Below are positions 18,201 through 25,303 of a stretch of DNA of 64,000 nt, piece after piece. The notes beneath the pieces were generated by a model. That model had not been told where the DNA came from. It saw nothing but the letters and a program-made list of their open reading frames with translations, and did not search any database. The position numbers were made by a program, and so were the translations under genes. Source of the DNA: Rhodobacteraceae bacterium KLH11. Its GTDB lineage: Bacteria; Pseudomonadota; Alphaproteobacteria; Rhodobacterales; Rhodobacteraceae. The stretch lies in NCBI GenBank assembly GCA_000158135.1, contig DS999531.1:1913010-1977009 (forward strand). Direction: 5' to 3'. Numbering within the stretch: position 1 is the stretch's first letter; each line of letters begins with the position of its first letter.

Positions 18201-20905
18201 GACATTGCCTGTGACGCGGCATCGCCAATTTTTCTGGTCACCGTTTCGGGATCGCCGATGTCGTCCACGACCTCGGCAAGTACTCCGATGCGCGCATTTA
18301 GTGCCATTCTAAGCGGGTCGGTTGCGCCATCAGCCAAAGCGGCAACTATTTCTCCGGTGTCTGAGCCTAATAGATCCCGAACAACGGGATGTTCTTCCAT
18401 CGCATCCACAATTTCGGACTGTCCGATGTCCTTGACCAGGTCCGAAATCAAGCCTTGTTCGGATGCGCCTTTCATTGTCGCGCCGCGAAGTGCGTTTCTG
18501 TCGCCAGTTTTCAGGGCATTCCAATACTCACCCTGCCAACCGGCTTGCCCTTCTCGCTGGTACAACCACTCCAATTGTTCGCGGTTCTTTGGCGACCCCC
18601 CGATCACCATCAGGGTATCAAGGGACTGAACCCTTTTCAGTTTCTTTGCTAACCCTGCAAGTTCCACTTGTTTGGTTTGAGGACCGCTTTCAATCAATCT
18701 TTTTGCAAGTTTGACCGTCAATTTGTCCAACTCGTGCGAGCGCTCTGCAATACTGTTGGTCAATTCTGCCGTACCGAAGTCCTTGAGGGCGTTGAGGTGC
18801 TCCGCGGTCAGCGATCCCCCCGACAAAAGATGATACGCAGCTTTGGAAATCGGGCCATCGTGGCCTGCCAAAACCCGAAGTGCAGCACTAGGGAGGGTGC
18901 CCAAGTCTTCCACGGTTAGGTCGTCTGGCACTTGCACGTTAGCTGCGCTTGCAAGTTGCTTAATCTGACTTGTGACGATGTGTTCTGCTGCAGCTACAAG
19001 ATCACCATCGTCAAAAAACGCATCCCTGGCGGCATCAGGTATGGAATTGCCAACCGAGGCCTTTGCCGACGCCACAAGCCCGCCTTCGGCATCGCCATTT
19101 GCCAATGCGACCGCCGCAGCGCGATAGTCGGGCGGCAGCGCACTGATCGCCGCATCAAGCAGCGCGTCCGCAGGATCAGACTCTGCAGCCAAAGACAGGC
19201 TCAAGGAGGCAATAGCAGGATCTAACCCAGCGGATTGCAGAGCGTTCGAAATTTCGGCTTCAACGATCTGTCGTGCCTTACGCTCCCCCACTGAGCGAAT
19301 ATTTCCGTCCAAGATTTCATCAACATCGCCAGCGCTGAGCCCAGCGTTCTCTGCGACCTGGGTCAAGAGTTCCTTGCCAAGGGCGAGGGCAACATTGTCT
19401 GTTTCACCGCGATAAAGGGCCGCCGCAACGTCCGGGCTCATCGTCAGACCGGTTTCTTCCTGGAATTTTTCAATCGCTGCTTCAACGACGACCTCTTCAA
19501 TTTTGTCTTCGGCCAGCTTTGTGACTTCGTCCCAAAGAATCTCGGTGGTTGCTTCTTCCGAAAATACACCAGAGATCGCCTCAACATTGTCAGCCGACAG
19601 TGCGGAGGTCACTTTCGCGATGTTTTCAAAATCCTCGCCAAGCTCTTCGGACAATTCCTTTCTAAGCTCGGGCGGCATGTCGCGAATCTCTGTGACGGCA
19701 GTTGTCAAAGCTTCGCCAAAAGTTTCCTCACCAGCGACGTTCTCGATGCTGGAAAATAGAGAATTGGCCATCGCACCGATTTTGTAGGCCTCGTTGATGG
19801 CTTTCATCACCGCATTCAGGTCATCATTGTCCAACCCTGCTGAAAGCTCGGCTGAAAATGCTGCGAGCTCTTCCATGAGATCAGGCGCGAGCATCATCAG
19901 CGCCAGCGCTCCGAACTGTGCATATTGTTCAAGCCCGTAGGCGCGCAGTATCATCTGTGCGACGTGACTCACCCAGGCTGGCGCAGCAGGGGGAAGAACG
20001 CCGTCGCCGCTGCTGGAAGGTGACGCGCTTTTTGATCCACCTTTGTCTGAAACGGAGTCCGAGGATTCGCTTGAATTGCTGTCGCCGTCTTTCGCAGAAT
20101 GTGAGTCGGCGGCGCGGGATCTGGCTTGGGCCGCTTCCCTTTCCTGGCGCGCCTTTTTTTCGGCCGCTTGTGCGGCCGTGGAAGGCTCATAGGCCGCGCG
20201 TTCGACGCGTTGATCCTTTCTGGCCTCTTCGGATTTATGGTCCTCACCAAACTTTTTCAGTTTTTCGTTAAAATCTTTGAATAACTCTTCGTCGATTACT
20301 GACCCAATGGAATCAGAGGATCCAGCCTCAATTCCCAAATTTAGTCGGCTTTTTTCGTCGGCCGAAAAGGTGAAAGTTATGGGATTGTAGCGTGCGACGT
20401 TTACACCATAGAGACACTCCAAGGTCTCTTTTGTGAGCACACCGGTTAACGTTGCTTTGGCATCGTTCAGCGTGTGTTCGCGGGCCATTCTTTGCCCACG
20501 GACAACAGCGGGTGCGTCTGCTTCAAGTGCTGCAACCCGAATCCAGATGTCAGTCGTATAGTTGCGCCACACCACGTAATGACCTGCGGCTGGCCAGTAT
20601 TCCCCAGTCTCTGGATTTCGAGCACAAACATCGTCGCCAAACGTTTGCCCATTCAATCTGGAGGCGTTGAACGCTTCTTCCAAAAGTTGACGGGCCCGCC
20701 GTTTTCCAGAATCGTCTGTTTTGTCGGTGCAGAAGTCGGGGTCGGACAGGATCAAAGATAAGGGGTTTTCCAGTTCACTCCATTCATAACAGGTGCTTGT
20801 GGCAAAGAAGCCAGCGGATTCGTCCGCGCTTGCAGGGCTGTTTGCAAGAGGCACACTCAGCGCAAGCCAAAGCGCACGAATTGAAATCCTTACAATCGCT
20901 CGCAT
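15221..20905 (-). CDS. Giant secreted helical-repeat protein (gene B, 1894 aa)
   Basis: The N-terminus IRALWLALSVPLANSPASA before DES is a signal peptide. Residues 20 to about 230 form a first domain with four cysteines. A Lys/Glu/Ser-rich low-complexity linker follows (about 230-300, including KDGDSNSSESSDSVSDKGG). From about 310 to 1880 the protein is almost all helical and Ala/Leu/Asp-rich, with recurring units of the form A-L-x2-G-D-x3-A-L (for example AALYRGETDNVALALGK, ANGDAEGGLVASAKA). This suggests a long solenoid, perhaps tens of nanometres. A few cysteines occur near the end (CAPQSTCEKD, FCGDLPNDIVCDF, CTACTAD). It has no match that I know. It is the largest product of the operon and overlaps gene A by 16 bases and gene C by 25. 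Confidence 0.8.
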   Translation of the reverse strand: MRAIVRISIRALWLALSVPLANSPASADESAGFFATSTCYEWSELENPLSLILSDPDFCTDKTDDSGKRRARQLLEEAFNASRLNGQTFGDDVCARNPETGEYWPAAGHYVVWRNYTTDIWIRVAALEADAPAVVRGQRMAREHTLNDAKATLTGVLTKETLECLYGVNVARYNPITFTFSADEKSRLNLGIEAGSSDSIGSVIDEELFKDFNEKLKKFGEDHKSEEARKDQRVERAAYEPSTAAQAAEKKARQEREAAQARSRAADSHSAKDGDSNSSESSDSVSDKGGSKSASPSSSGDGVLPPAAPAWVSHVAQMILRAYGLEQYAQFGALALMMLAPDLMEELAAFSAELSAGLDNDDLNAVMKAINEAYKIGAMANSLFSSIENVAGEETFGEALTTAVTEIRDMPPELRKELSEELGEDFENIAKVTSALSADNVEAISGVFSEEATTEILWDEVTKLAEDKIEEVVVEAAIEKFQEETGLTMSPDVAAALYRGETDNVALALGKELLTQVAENAGLSAGDVDEILDGNIRSVGERKARQIVEAEISNALQSAGLDPAIASLSLSLAAESDPADALLDAAISALPPDYRAAAVALANGDAEGGLVASAKASVGNSIPDAARDAFFDDGDLVAAAEHIVTSQIKQLASAANVQVPDDLTVEDLGTLPSAALRVLAGHDGPISKAAYHLLSGGSLTAEHLNALKDFGTAELTNSIAERSHELDKLTVKLAKRLIESGPQTKQVELAGLAKKLKRVQSLDTLMVIGGSPKNREQLEWLYQREGQAGWQGEYWNALKTGDRNALRGATMKGASEQGLISDLVKDIGQSEIVDAMEEHPVVRDLLGSDTGEIVAALADGATDPLRMALNARIGVLAEVVDDIGDPETVTRKIGDAASQAMSGAVAQQFMGPEIFAVVSSDDPLAVVTKLSANKIDERGAELLRKIVDDGPAALVASYSNDLSTHLGQTAYAFLIVQSDTRGIAATLVRDALETAFGDELEHIAPDVFAQTPDLASAITALDDTLRSALVTTIEPASPDAAVILATWNLAALSSIEANVGSWVVNNDPTSVIDWERALIDVLEGLVRADLSDPDRIKLQQALRFDAAVEIILTNPIATSNNANTTIAALSDTILQGDVGAALAVARTVRDFSSELVKHMSSAALKESGALEEIDGLGVDPLDLITSPDALDQLITGLQDNAEQEIQKIQEQADSFASDVLSVVTASKPVAVAVSALPDHLQPLARAIIGGTALEGPLKSIATHELTPHIGAALSDKIVNGDLLEQLRASTTDQESLVQIAIGILTDVDPTISDLGVVSLETVLSTATDSKGAAVLAGMFDKASQSQTMVLETLLSQAVSPNDANLRRLRAAVENHIDIGLQDAGVQQVLASVEVLQQIARANLPVEEVDALSPLLTAKTINSFQSEVDRLNAEEMRKLSAALDGHPGALITLQLSTQNRISATPSVSKDAALTNVLAIALDLAAAALENERTAKLIFGDSIGSELEIIAQLVRSGGNLSDHMPSVAAAANQTAHRAQLAVNSAAWREITPVLRSQEISTELSEAIQTAATQGKPVPAQLEENATKALKSAGLGDKMVEALVQGKPNSINHLAFAKLSSELARPSVNADAENATAALMEYLGPVVDLTRSENPSLARAFDNALARSNCAPQSTCEKDALLLLGTALSDEEAMEWIHGDADVRNRVSKSALDRIFCGDLPNDIVCDFRDAGDGQRVLILDTTSDTLGNSRRSRQLLNNEFEPLAQSFEGQVVETATGELRAAVSNLGVQNLDGVDSINELVSGLTDNSKGLEQAVENGVEFPGTPEAKGVKSQAQKLHIQRSKRMDYYIERSRLIKKCLELGLGDEALCTACTADPEVINGKGIKENEQCSVVNSQ

Positions 20906-21618
20906 TTGACCCCGCCAATCGTTTTAGGATGTTCCGTGCCGGTAATGTCGATCTCGGGAATCTCATTCAAAGGATCCAACTCAATCAAGCCCAGCCAATC
21001 CCGCCCGGACCTTTCGGCTACCCGCTGGCATTCCGAACTCAGTTGCCCGGTGCTTTCCGCAGCATCGATGATTTTGCCATCGTCAGTGCAGCGCCAGATG
21101 TTTTTCCCTTCGAATCCGATCAAAACTTGCCAAGGGTGTGGAGTAGGCGAGGGCTGATTGAAAACTCGCACAGCGACGCAATATGGATTGGGCGAGGACC
21201 TCACGGGTGCGGTGCTGTAGACATTGAATTTTTCGCCGTTGACTTCGCAATCCCCCCCGCTGCCTAGGTCATCGCATCGCTGGCGTCCAAACGCATCGTC
21301 GATTTCATCTTTGTTTCCAAAGTAAATTTCGCGTCGTTTGCCTTCGGGATCCGGGCCGAAAACGTGCATGTCTAGATCGACGGTGGAATCCCACGACAAA
21401 TTGATCCTCATCAATTCGGCTATAGGAATGCAGCCGACGCATATCCGTTTCTCGCTAGAGTTGGACCGGATGACATCTTCAATGGTCTGCGCCTCGACGG
21501 CAGGACTAAAAACAGCAATGAACGCGATGGTCAGAAGCGAGGAACCGACATGTTCACCCGTCGCTAGTGTTGACGATAGAGCATCCGTAATTTGATTAGG
21601 CAAACTCCCCGACCCCAA
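20890..21618 (-). CDS. Secreted protein with DUF2135/YfaP-like domain (gene A, 242 aa)
   Basis: The segment MRINLSWDSTVDLDMHVFGP (about residues 67-86) followed by GGDCEVNGEKFNVYS and YCVAVRVF resembles the DUF2135/YfaP-type beta-sandwich, which typically begins with a L-x-W-D-x-x-x-D-L-D-L-H-V motif. A signal-like stretch SSLLTIAFIAVFSPAVEA before QT (about residues 26-43) indicates export; the residues before it suggest that the true start may be further downstream than the TTG at 21618. It is the first gene of the operon, 30 bases after a possible promoter. The domain could bind a ligand or a partner. The family assignment is by motif only. Confidence 0.65.
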   Translation of the reverse strand: MGSGSLPNQITDALSSTLATGEHVGSSLLTIAFIAVFSPAVEAQTIEDVIRSNSSEKRICVGCIPIAELMRINLSWDSTVDLDMHVFGPDPEGKRREIYFGNKDEIDDAFGRQRCDDLGSGGDCEVNGEKFNVYSTAPVRSSPNPYCVAVRVFNQPSPTPHPWQVLIGFEGKNIWRCTDDGKIIDAAESTGQLSSECQRVAERSGRDWLGLIELDPLNEIPEIDITGTEHPKTIGGVKCERL

Positions 21619-21648
21619 ACAACTAAATTTTCTCTTAAATAATCAGAT

Positions 21649-21676
21649 AGTTTATTCATCTTGCAACAAAACTCAA
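21649..21676 (-). promoter_or_regulatory. Possible promoter of the eight-gene operon
   Basis: On the minus strand TTGAGT (21671-21676), a 16-base spacer and TAAACT (21649-21654) give a fair sigma-70-like promoter 30 bases before the TTG start of gene A. The surrounding 227-base gap is strongly AT-rich. In such DNA chance matches are common. Confidence 0.3.
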
Positions 21677-21845
21677 GTTTCAATAATTTTCGGGGCGATC
21701 AAAGCGCCGAGAACACATCCGTTTCGCACAATGTTTCTAATTCTTCCTATGACGCAAAACCGTAGGGATAGAAAAACTAGGCGGTGTCGGCCAAATCCGG
21801 TGAATGCAAGGACGACAAAAAAGGGTGAGAAAGAGAAGTTTCGAT

Positions 21846-22523
21846 TCATAAATCTTCAATTTTATACCCTAGATCCAACAGCAAGGCGGTCGGATCTACG
21901 CTTTTCCCGTCATTTCCGAATATGTCGCCCTTAATGGTTCCGCTCCCGGCTCGACCACTGGGTGCTTCAATCAATTCGAAATGGGTTTGCCAACGCGCTC
22001 CAGCCGCTGTGCGTTGTGCGTTACCAGTAGAGTCCAGGCCCTTGTCGATGTCGACGAAGAATCCGATGTGCTGGCCCTTCGTTACCTTTTCACCAAGCTT
22101 GACCATAAAAGGTTGCGCTTTATCGTCGGCCCAAGGAATGAAGGGACTCGCTGCAAGATGGGCATACATTGAATAACAGTCGTTTCCATGGTCCAGGATG
22201 ATGACCTGACCCCAACCGTCATCATAGGTGAGCCCATTAAACTTCGCATAGGCAACGACACCTTCGGCCACGGCAAAAACCGCATAGGCCATGGGGTCTG
22301 TCGTGGTTAGTCGGGTAGTGATATCCGCGCCGGAGTGTTTTTTGGTGCCACCTTTCCGGTCCGCCCCATATTCACCCAATCCCTTTCGGATGAAGGTGCG
22401 GCTGATATCTGTCGGCGGCGCGACATCAGCTAAAGTAAGTCCCGGAGGACAGCCCGCGTTAGCCGGAGCTATTAGAGCGACAGAAACAGAAATCAGGCAA
22501 ATGCCGAATAAATTAATGTTCAA
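21846..22523 (-). CDS. M23/LytM-like peptidase, altered HxH motif
   Basis: Residues from about 60 onward match the LytM/M23 fold: KKHSGADI (H-x3-D metal ligands), GWGQVIILDHGN, YSMYAHL, GEKVTKGQHIGF and WQTHFELIEAP. The family's closing H-x-H is Q-T-H here, so the first histidine, usually the catalytic base, is replaced while the metal ligand is kept. A signal peptide is clear (LFGICLISVSVALIAPANA). I chose TTG at 22523 because GGAGA lies 7 bases before it; the longer frame from 22571 lacks this. M23 proteins cut or bind peptidoglycan peptides. It lies 227 bases upstream of the large operon on the same strand and may help that complex pass or hold the wall. Confidence 0.85.
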   Translation of the reverse strand: MNINLFGICLISVSVALIAPANAGCPPGLTLADVAPPTDISRTFIRKGLGEYGADRKGGTKKHSGADITTRLTTTDPMAYAVFAVAEGVVAYAKFNGLTYDDGWGQVIILDHGNDCYSMYAHLAASPFIPWADDKAQPFMVKLGEKVTKGQHIGFFVDIDKGLDSTGNAQRTAAGARWQTHFELIEAPSGRAGSGTIKGDIFGNDGKSVDPTALLLDLGYKIEDL

Positions 22524-22906
22524 AGTATCTTCTCCAATACCTGTTTGAAAAAGGCTAACTTCTTCAGACACTTTTGTCTACTTTTCTCGCTGGATCGTCG
22601 ACTTTCTGGAATTCACTCGCAAACGACATCAAACTCGGTGTGGGGATCAGCCAAAAAAATCGTTGGGCCAAAAATCGTGGTAAAAAGGCCAACATTTTGG
22701 GCACCCTGCTGCGGGTTGTCAAATGCTCCGTCTCAGACAGTGAGGCGGAAATTACAATTCTTCACGCGCGGGACTTACCGGGTTTCCCTTTGGTATGTTG
22801 TGTCAAGAAATCCTTGACTGACGGAATTAAACTGGCCCTAAACCTCTAACTCTCGTCCGCAGGAAGTTGGTGTGGACCTGCTCCCCTTGGAGTCCACGTT
22901 TTTCAG
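22524..22906. other. Stretch with no supported gene
   Basis: Two overlapping plus-strand frames (22545-22817 and 22574-22849) are open, but neither has a ribosome binding site or a recognisable motif, and their amino acid compositions look arbitrary. It probably holds the promoter of the M23-like gene on the minus strand. I see no strong promoter or terminator. Confidence 0.4.
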
Positions 22907-23412
22907 TTAGCTTTGTTCAGATTTTGGCCCTCTCTTGACCGTTGGTGATACTCCCGCGGAGTGAACCCGTCGAGGTTCGAATTTGGTGCGGCAAACTTCT
23001 CTTATCGGGTTCGGTCCAGAGCTGACATCCAGTTTAACCAACATGGAGGCCAAGCTTGCGGCATGGTGCTTCAGTTTTCTGGCCAAGCTGAGTTTATCCT
23101 CATTGAGACCATTTGGCGGTTCGAACGGCGTCCGGATTTGGAACACTGGATCACCAGTGTCTAGCTGTAACTCCATGGCAGAAAGTGCTTTTTCATATCG
23201 TTGCATTGGATCTCTGCCAGGGTAAGCCAACCTGTGTCGAGCGTAGCTTTTAGGAACAGCGATATCTCATTACAGCGCGTAGTGAACCCTTCATCCCCCC
23301 AACGAGAAGCAGTCATTGCGCCAACAGGTGGGTTCGAGATGGAGATCGCTTCCAAAGCTTCTTCCAAAGGAAACCCATCTTCCGATTGCAGTAGTTCTCC
23401 GGCGTGCCGCAC
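22907..23412 (-). pseudogene. Unknown gene split by a one-base frameshift
   Basis: Two minus-strand frames overlap: 23161-23412, which starts at GTG and reads MRHAGELLQSEDGFPLEEALEA, and 22907-23230, which reads RYEKALSAMELQLDTGDPVF. They meet at a run of five A residues (minus strand, 23189-23193). Adding one A there joins them into one product of about 168 residues with an even, protein-like composition throughout. This suggests a single gene that has lost one base in a homopolymer, through decay, phase variation or sequencing error. I do not recognise the protein. The C-terminus is basic (EPRRVHSAGVSPTVKRGPKS). Confidence 0.4.
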
Positions 23413-23433
23413 TATTCTGGCAAACCCCTAAAT

Positions 23434-23615
23434 CTAACCGGTAGGTGCTGAAGTCAGACACTTAACACGATGACGACTGCTTTCGATAAGCTCACACGCC
23501 CCGTTCAGAAATGCGTAGCAGTTTCTCCCGTGATGGATGCTTTGCAATCTCAGCGGTCGGCAGGTCCAAGGCTGCGTGAGCCTTGGACGACAGTACATCA
23601 TGTAGAAAGAGCCGG
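23434..23615 (-). other. Possible degraded coding remnant beside znuA
   Basis: On the minus strand one frame reads LIACDRLFLHDVLSSKAHAA then LDLPTAEIAKHPSREKLLRI up to a stop at 23492, and another frame continues ACELIESSRHRVKCLTS to 23434. Both look more protein-like than random, and a frameshift near 23500 would join them. No family is recognised and no start is evident. It lies directly after the znuA stop and may be the right edge of inserted or decaying DNA. Confidence 0.2.
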
Positions 23616-24734
23616 TCACAGGCAATCAGCCAGTGTTTGTGACATATTGCGGATGAGCTGTGGGTAAAGTTCCGCTCCGGGTTCGAGGTCCGAGCCAAGC
23701 GGGTCAATGACGGCGGTATTGGCTTGGGTTCCGTCCAGCACTGTATCGACAATGCCCGGGTTGAACTGGGGTTCCGTCAGGACACAGTAAATGCCTTCTT
23801 CGCGGATACGTCCCTGTATCTCAGCGATACGTGCCGGGCTTGGGTCGGTTGCGTCGCTGAGCGAGATCGCGCCCGAGGCGGGGAAGTCAAAGGCATCCTC
23901 GAAATACTGGTAGGCATCGTGGAACACGATGAAGCTGCCCCCGCGGACGGGGTCGAGGGTTTCGGTGACTTCTGTTGCCAGTGCGCCCATTTCCTCGCGC
24001 GCGGCGGCGGCGTTTGCGAAATAGGTGCCCGCATTATCGGGATCAGCAGATGAAAGCTGTGCTGCGATCACGTTCAGCCAGGTTTCCGCATTGGCAGGCG
24101 AAAGCCAGGCATGGGGGTCGTGTTCCCCATGCGCATGATGGTCGTGGTCATCATGATCTTCGTGTTCAGCATGGTCATCGTGGTCGCCGTCTTGGTCATG
24201 ATCATGCTCGTCATCGTGACCGTGTTCATCATCGTGACCTTCGTGTTCGTCATGCCCGTCATGATCATGTTCGTCATCATGCGCATGGTCGTGATCGTCA
24301 TGATCCTTGTCTTCGGCATGGTCGTCGTGGCCGTCATGCCCGTCGTGGTCGTCATCTCCATGCTCATGTGCTTCAAACAACGCGTTCTCGCGGAAGTCGA
24401 GAAGAAGCGTGCCGTCAGACTCCAGCAGGCTGGTCACGGTTGCATCCTCGGCAAGCGTCTCGATCGCGCCTTCCATCCATGGCGTCAGGTCTTCGCCGAT
24501 CCAGAAGACGAGCTGTGCCTGCTGCAGCGCGGCGGCTTCGGACGGGCGCAGGTTGTATTCATGCGGTGATGCGCCAGCCGGGATAATCAGGTCAGGGGTT
24601 CCAACGCCTTCCATCACCCGCGCGACGAGGGAATGGACCGGCGCGATATCGACTGCTACGTTGGGTGCGTCGGCCAGGGCGGTGCCGCCCATCAATGCAG
24701 TTGCAATCGAAACTGGAAGAAGTTTTCTGGACAT
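23616..24734 (-). CDS. znuA: Zinc ABC transporter substrate-binding protein ZnuA
   Basis: ZnuA captures zinc in the periplasm and delivers it to the ZnuBC transporter. The 372-residue protein has a signal peptide (residues 1-21), the SPHEY motif with a zinc ligand near residue 58, a second ligand region DPHAW (206-210) and IVFHDAYQYF in the C-terminal lobe. Between the first two lies an exceptionally long His/Asp/Glu loop (123-208) with 29 histidines by my count. Such loops gather or sense zinc in this family but are usually shorter. The gene is divergent from zur-znuC-znuB across a 56-base gap containing a Zur-box-like dyad, so it should be derepressed in low zinc. Confidence 0.95.
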   Translation of the reverse strand: MSRKLLPVSIATALMGGTALADAPNVAVDIAPVHSLVARVMEGVGTPDLIIPAGASPHEYNLRPSEAAALQQAQLVFWIGEDLTPWMEGAIETLAEDATVTSLLESDGTLLLDFRENALFEAHEHGDDDHDGHDGHDDHAEDKDHDDHDHAHDDEHDHDGHDEHEGHDDEHGHDDEHDHDQDGDHDDHAEHEDHDDHDHHAHGEHDPHAWLSPANAETWLNVIAAQLSSADPDNAGTYFANAAAAREEMGALATEVTETLDPVRGGSFIVFHDAYQYFEDAFDFPASGAISLSDATDPSPARIAEIQGRIREEGIYCVLTEPQFNPGIVDTVLDGTQANTAVIDPLGSDLEPGAELYPQLIRNMSQTLADCL

Positions 24735-24775
24735 CAGACCCTCAGCGTGATTTTATAACATTGCGAGTGGCATAC

Positions 24776-24792
24776 ATGATATAAAATAACAT
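24776..24792. promoter_or_regulatory. Candidate Zur box between znuA and zur
   Basis: ATGATATAAAATAACAT is an imperfect 17-bp palindrome (ATG-n-TAT-n3-ATA-n-CAT) in the 56-base gap between the divergent znuA and zur genes; its last two bases fall in the zur start codon. A second partial site, TTATAACATTG, lies at 24753-24763. Proteobacterial Zur sites are AT-rich palindromes of the form TGTTATAnnATAACA, so the match in sequence and place is good. Zinc-bound Zur here could shut off both znuA and its own operon. Confidence 0.65.
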
Positions 24793-25303
24793 GACAAGTG
24801 AGACACACTCCACATCGGCCCAAGATGCAACGCCGATTGGATTTCAGGAACATGATCATCAGGCCTGCGTCGAGACGGCGCTGGCCACGGCTGAGGTGCG
24901 ATGCAATGAGGCCGGGTTGCGCCTGACACCGGTGCGGCGCAAGGTTCTTGAGATGCTGGTGCAGGAACATCGGGCACTTGGGGCTTATGCTATCCTTGAT
25001 CGCCTGCGCGATGAGGGGTTCGGATCGCAGCCTCCGGTGGCCTACCGGGCGCTGGACTTCCTCGTGCAGCACGGGTTTGCACACAAGATCGAGCGGCTGA
25101 ATGCTTTCGTCGCCTGCGCGCATCCCGGCGCAATGCATTCGCCGGCCTTCATGATCTGCAGAAACTGTGATGCCGTCGCCGAAGCCCAATCCGCCCCGGT
25201 GAAGGGTATGCTGGGTGCCGCAGCGCGCGCGGCGGGTTTCGAGATTGAGCGAATGGTTGTAGAAGCCGAGGGACTCTGCCCCGACTGCACCGAAAAGGCG
25301 TAA
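24791..25303 (+). CDS. zur: Zinc uptake regulator, Fur family
   Basis: This 170-residue Fur-family protein has the winged-helix segment RLTPVRRKVLEMLVQEH followed by AYRALDFLVQHGFAHKIE. Structural zinc cysteines are seen in ICRNCDAV (about residues 118-125) and LCPDCTE at the C-terminus. Its place between znuA and znuCB identifies it as Zur rather than Fur or PerR. Its TAA stop overlaps the znuC start by one base (TAATG), so regulator and transporter are co-translated. A candidate Zur box overlaps its own start, so autoregulation is likely. Confidence 0.93.
   Translation: MTSETHSTSAQDATPIGFQEHDHQACVETALATAEVRCNEAGLRLTPVRRKVLEMLVQEHRALGAYAILDRLRDEGFGSQPPVAYRALDFLVQHGFAHKIERLNAFVACAHPGAMHSPAFMICRNCDAVAEAQSAPVKGMLGAAARAAGFEIERMVVEAEGLCPDCTEKA

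Noticed and set aside
7842..21618. Assignment of the large operon to the Zorya defence system
   Set aside because: There is a MotA/ExbB-like gene, but no OmpA-domain ZorB, no ZorC and no helicase ZorD; the other products are exported proteins of different type.
22574..22849. 91-codon plus-strand frame beside the M23-like gene
   Set aside because: It starts at TTG without a ribosome binding site, and a second frame in the same stretch is equally open. No evidence of coding.
23975..24586. His/Arg-rich and very hydrophobic plus-strand frames opposite znuA
   Set aside because: They are by-products of the His/Asp codon repeats of the znuA metal loop read on the other strand.
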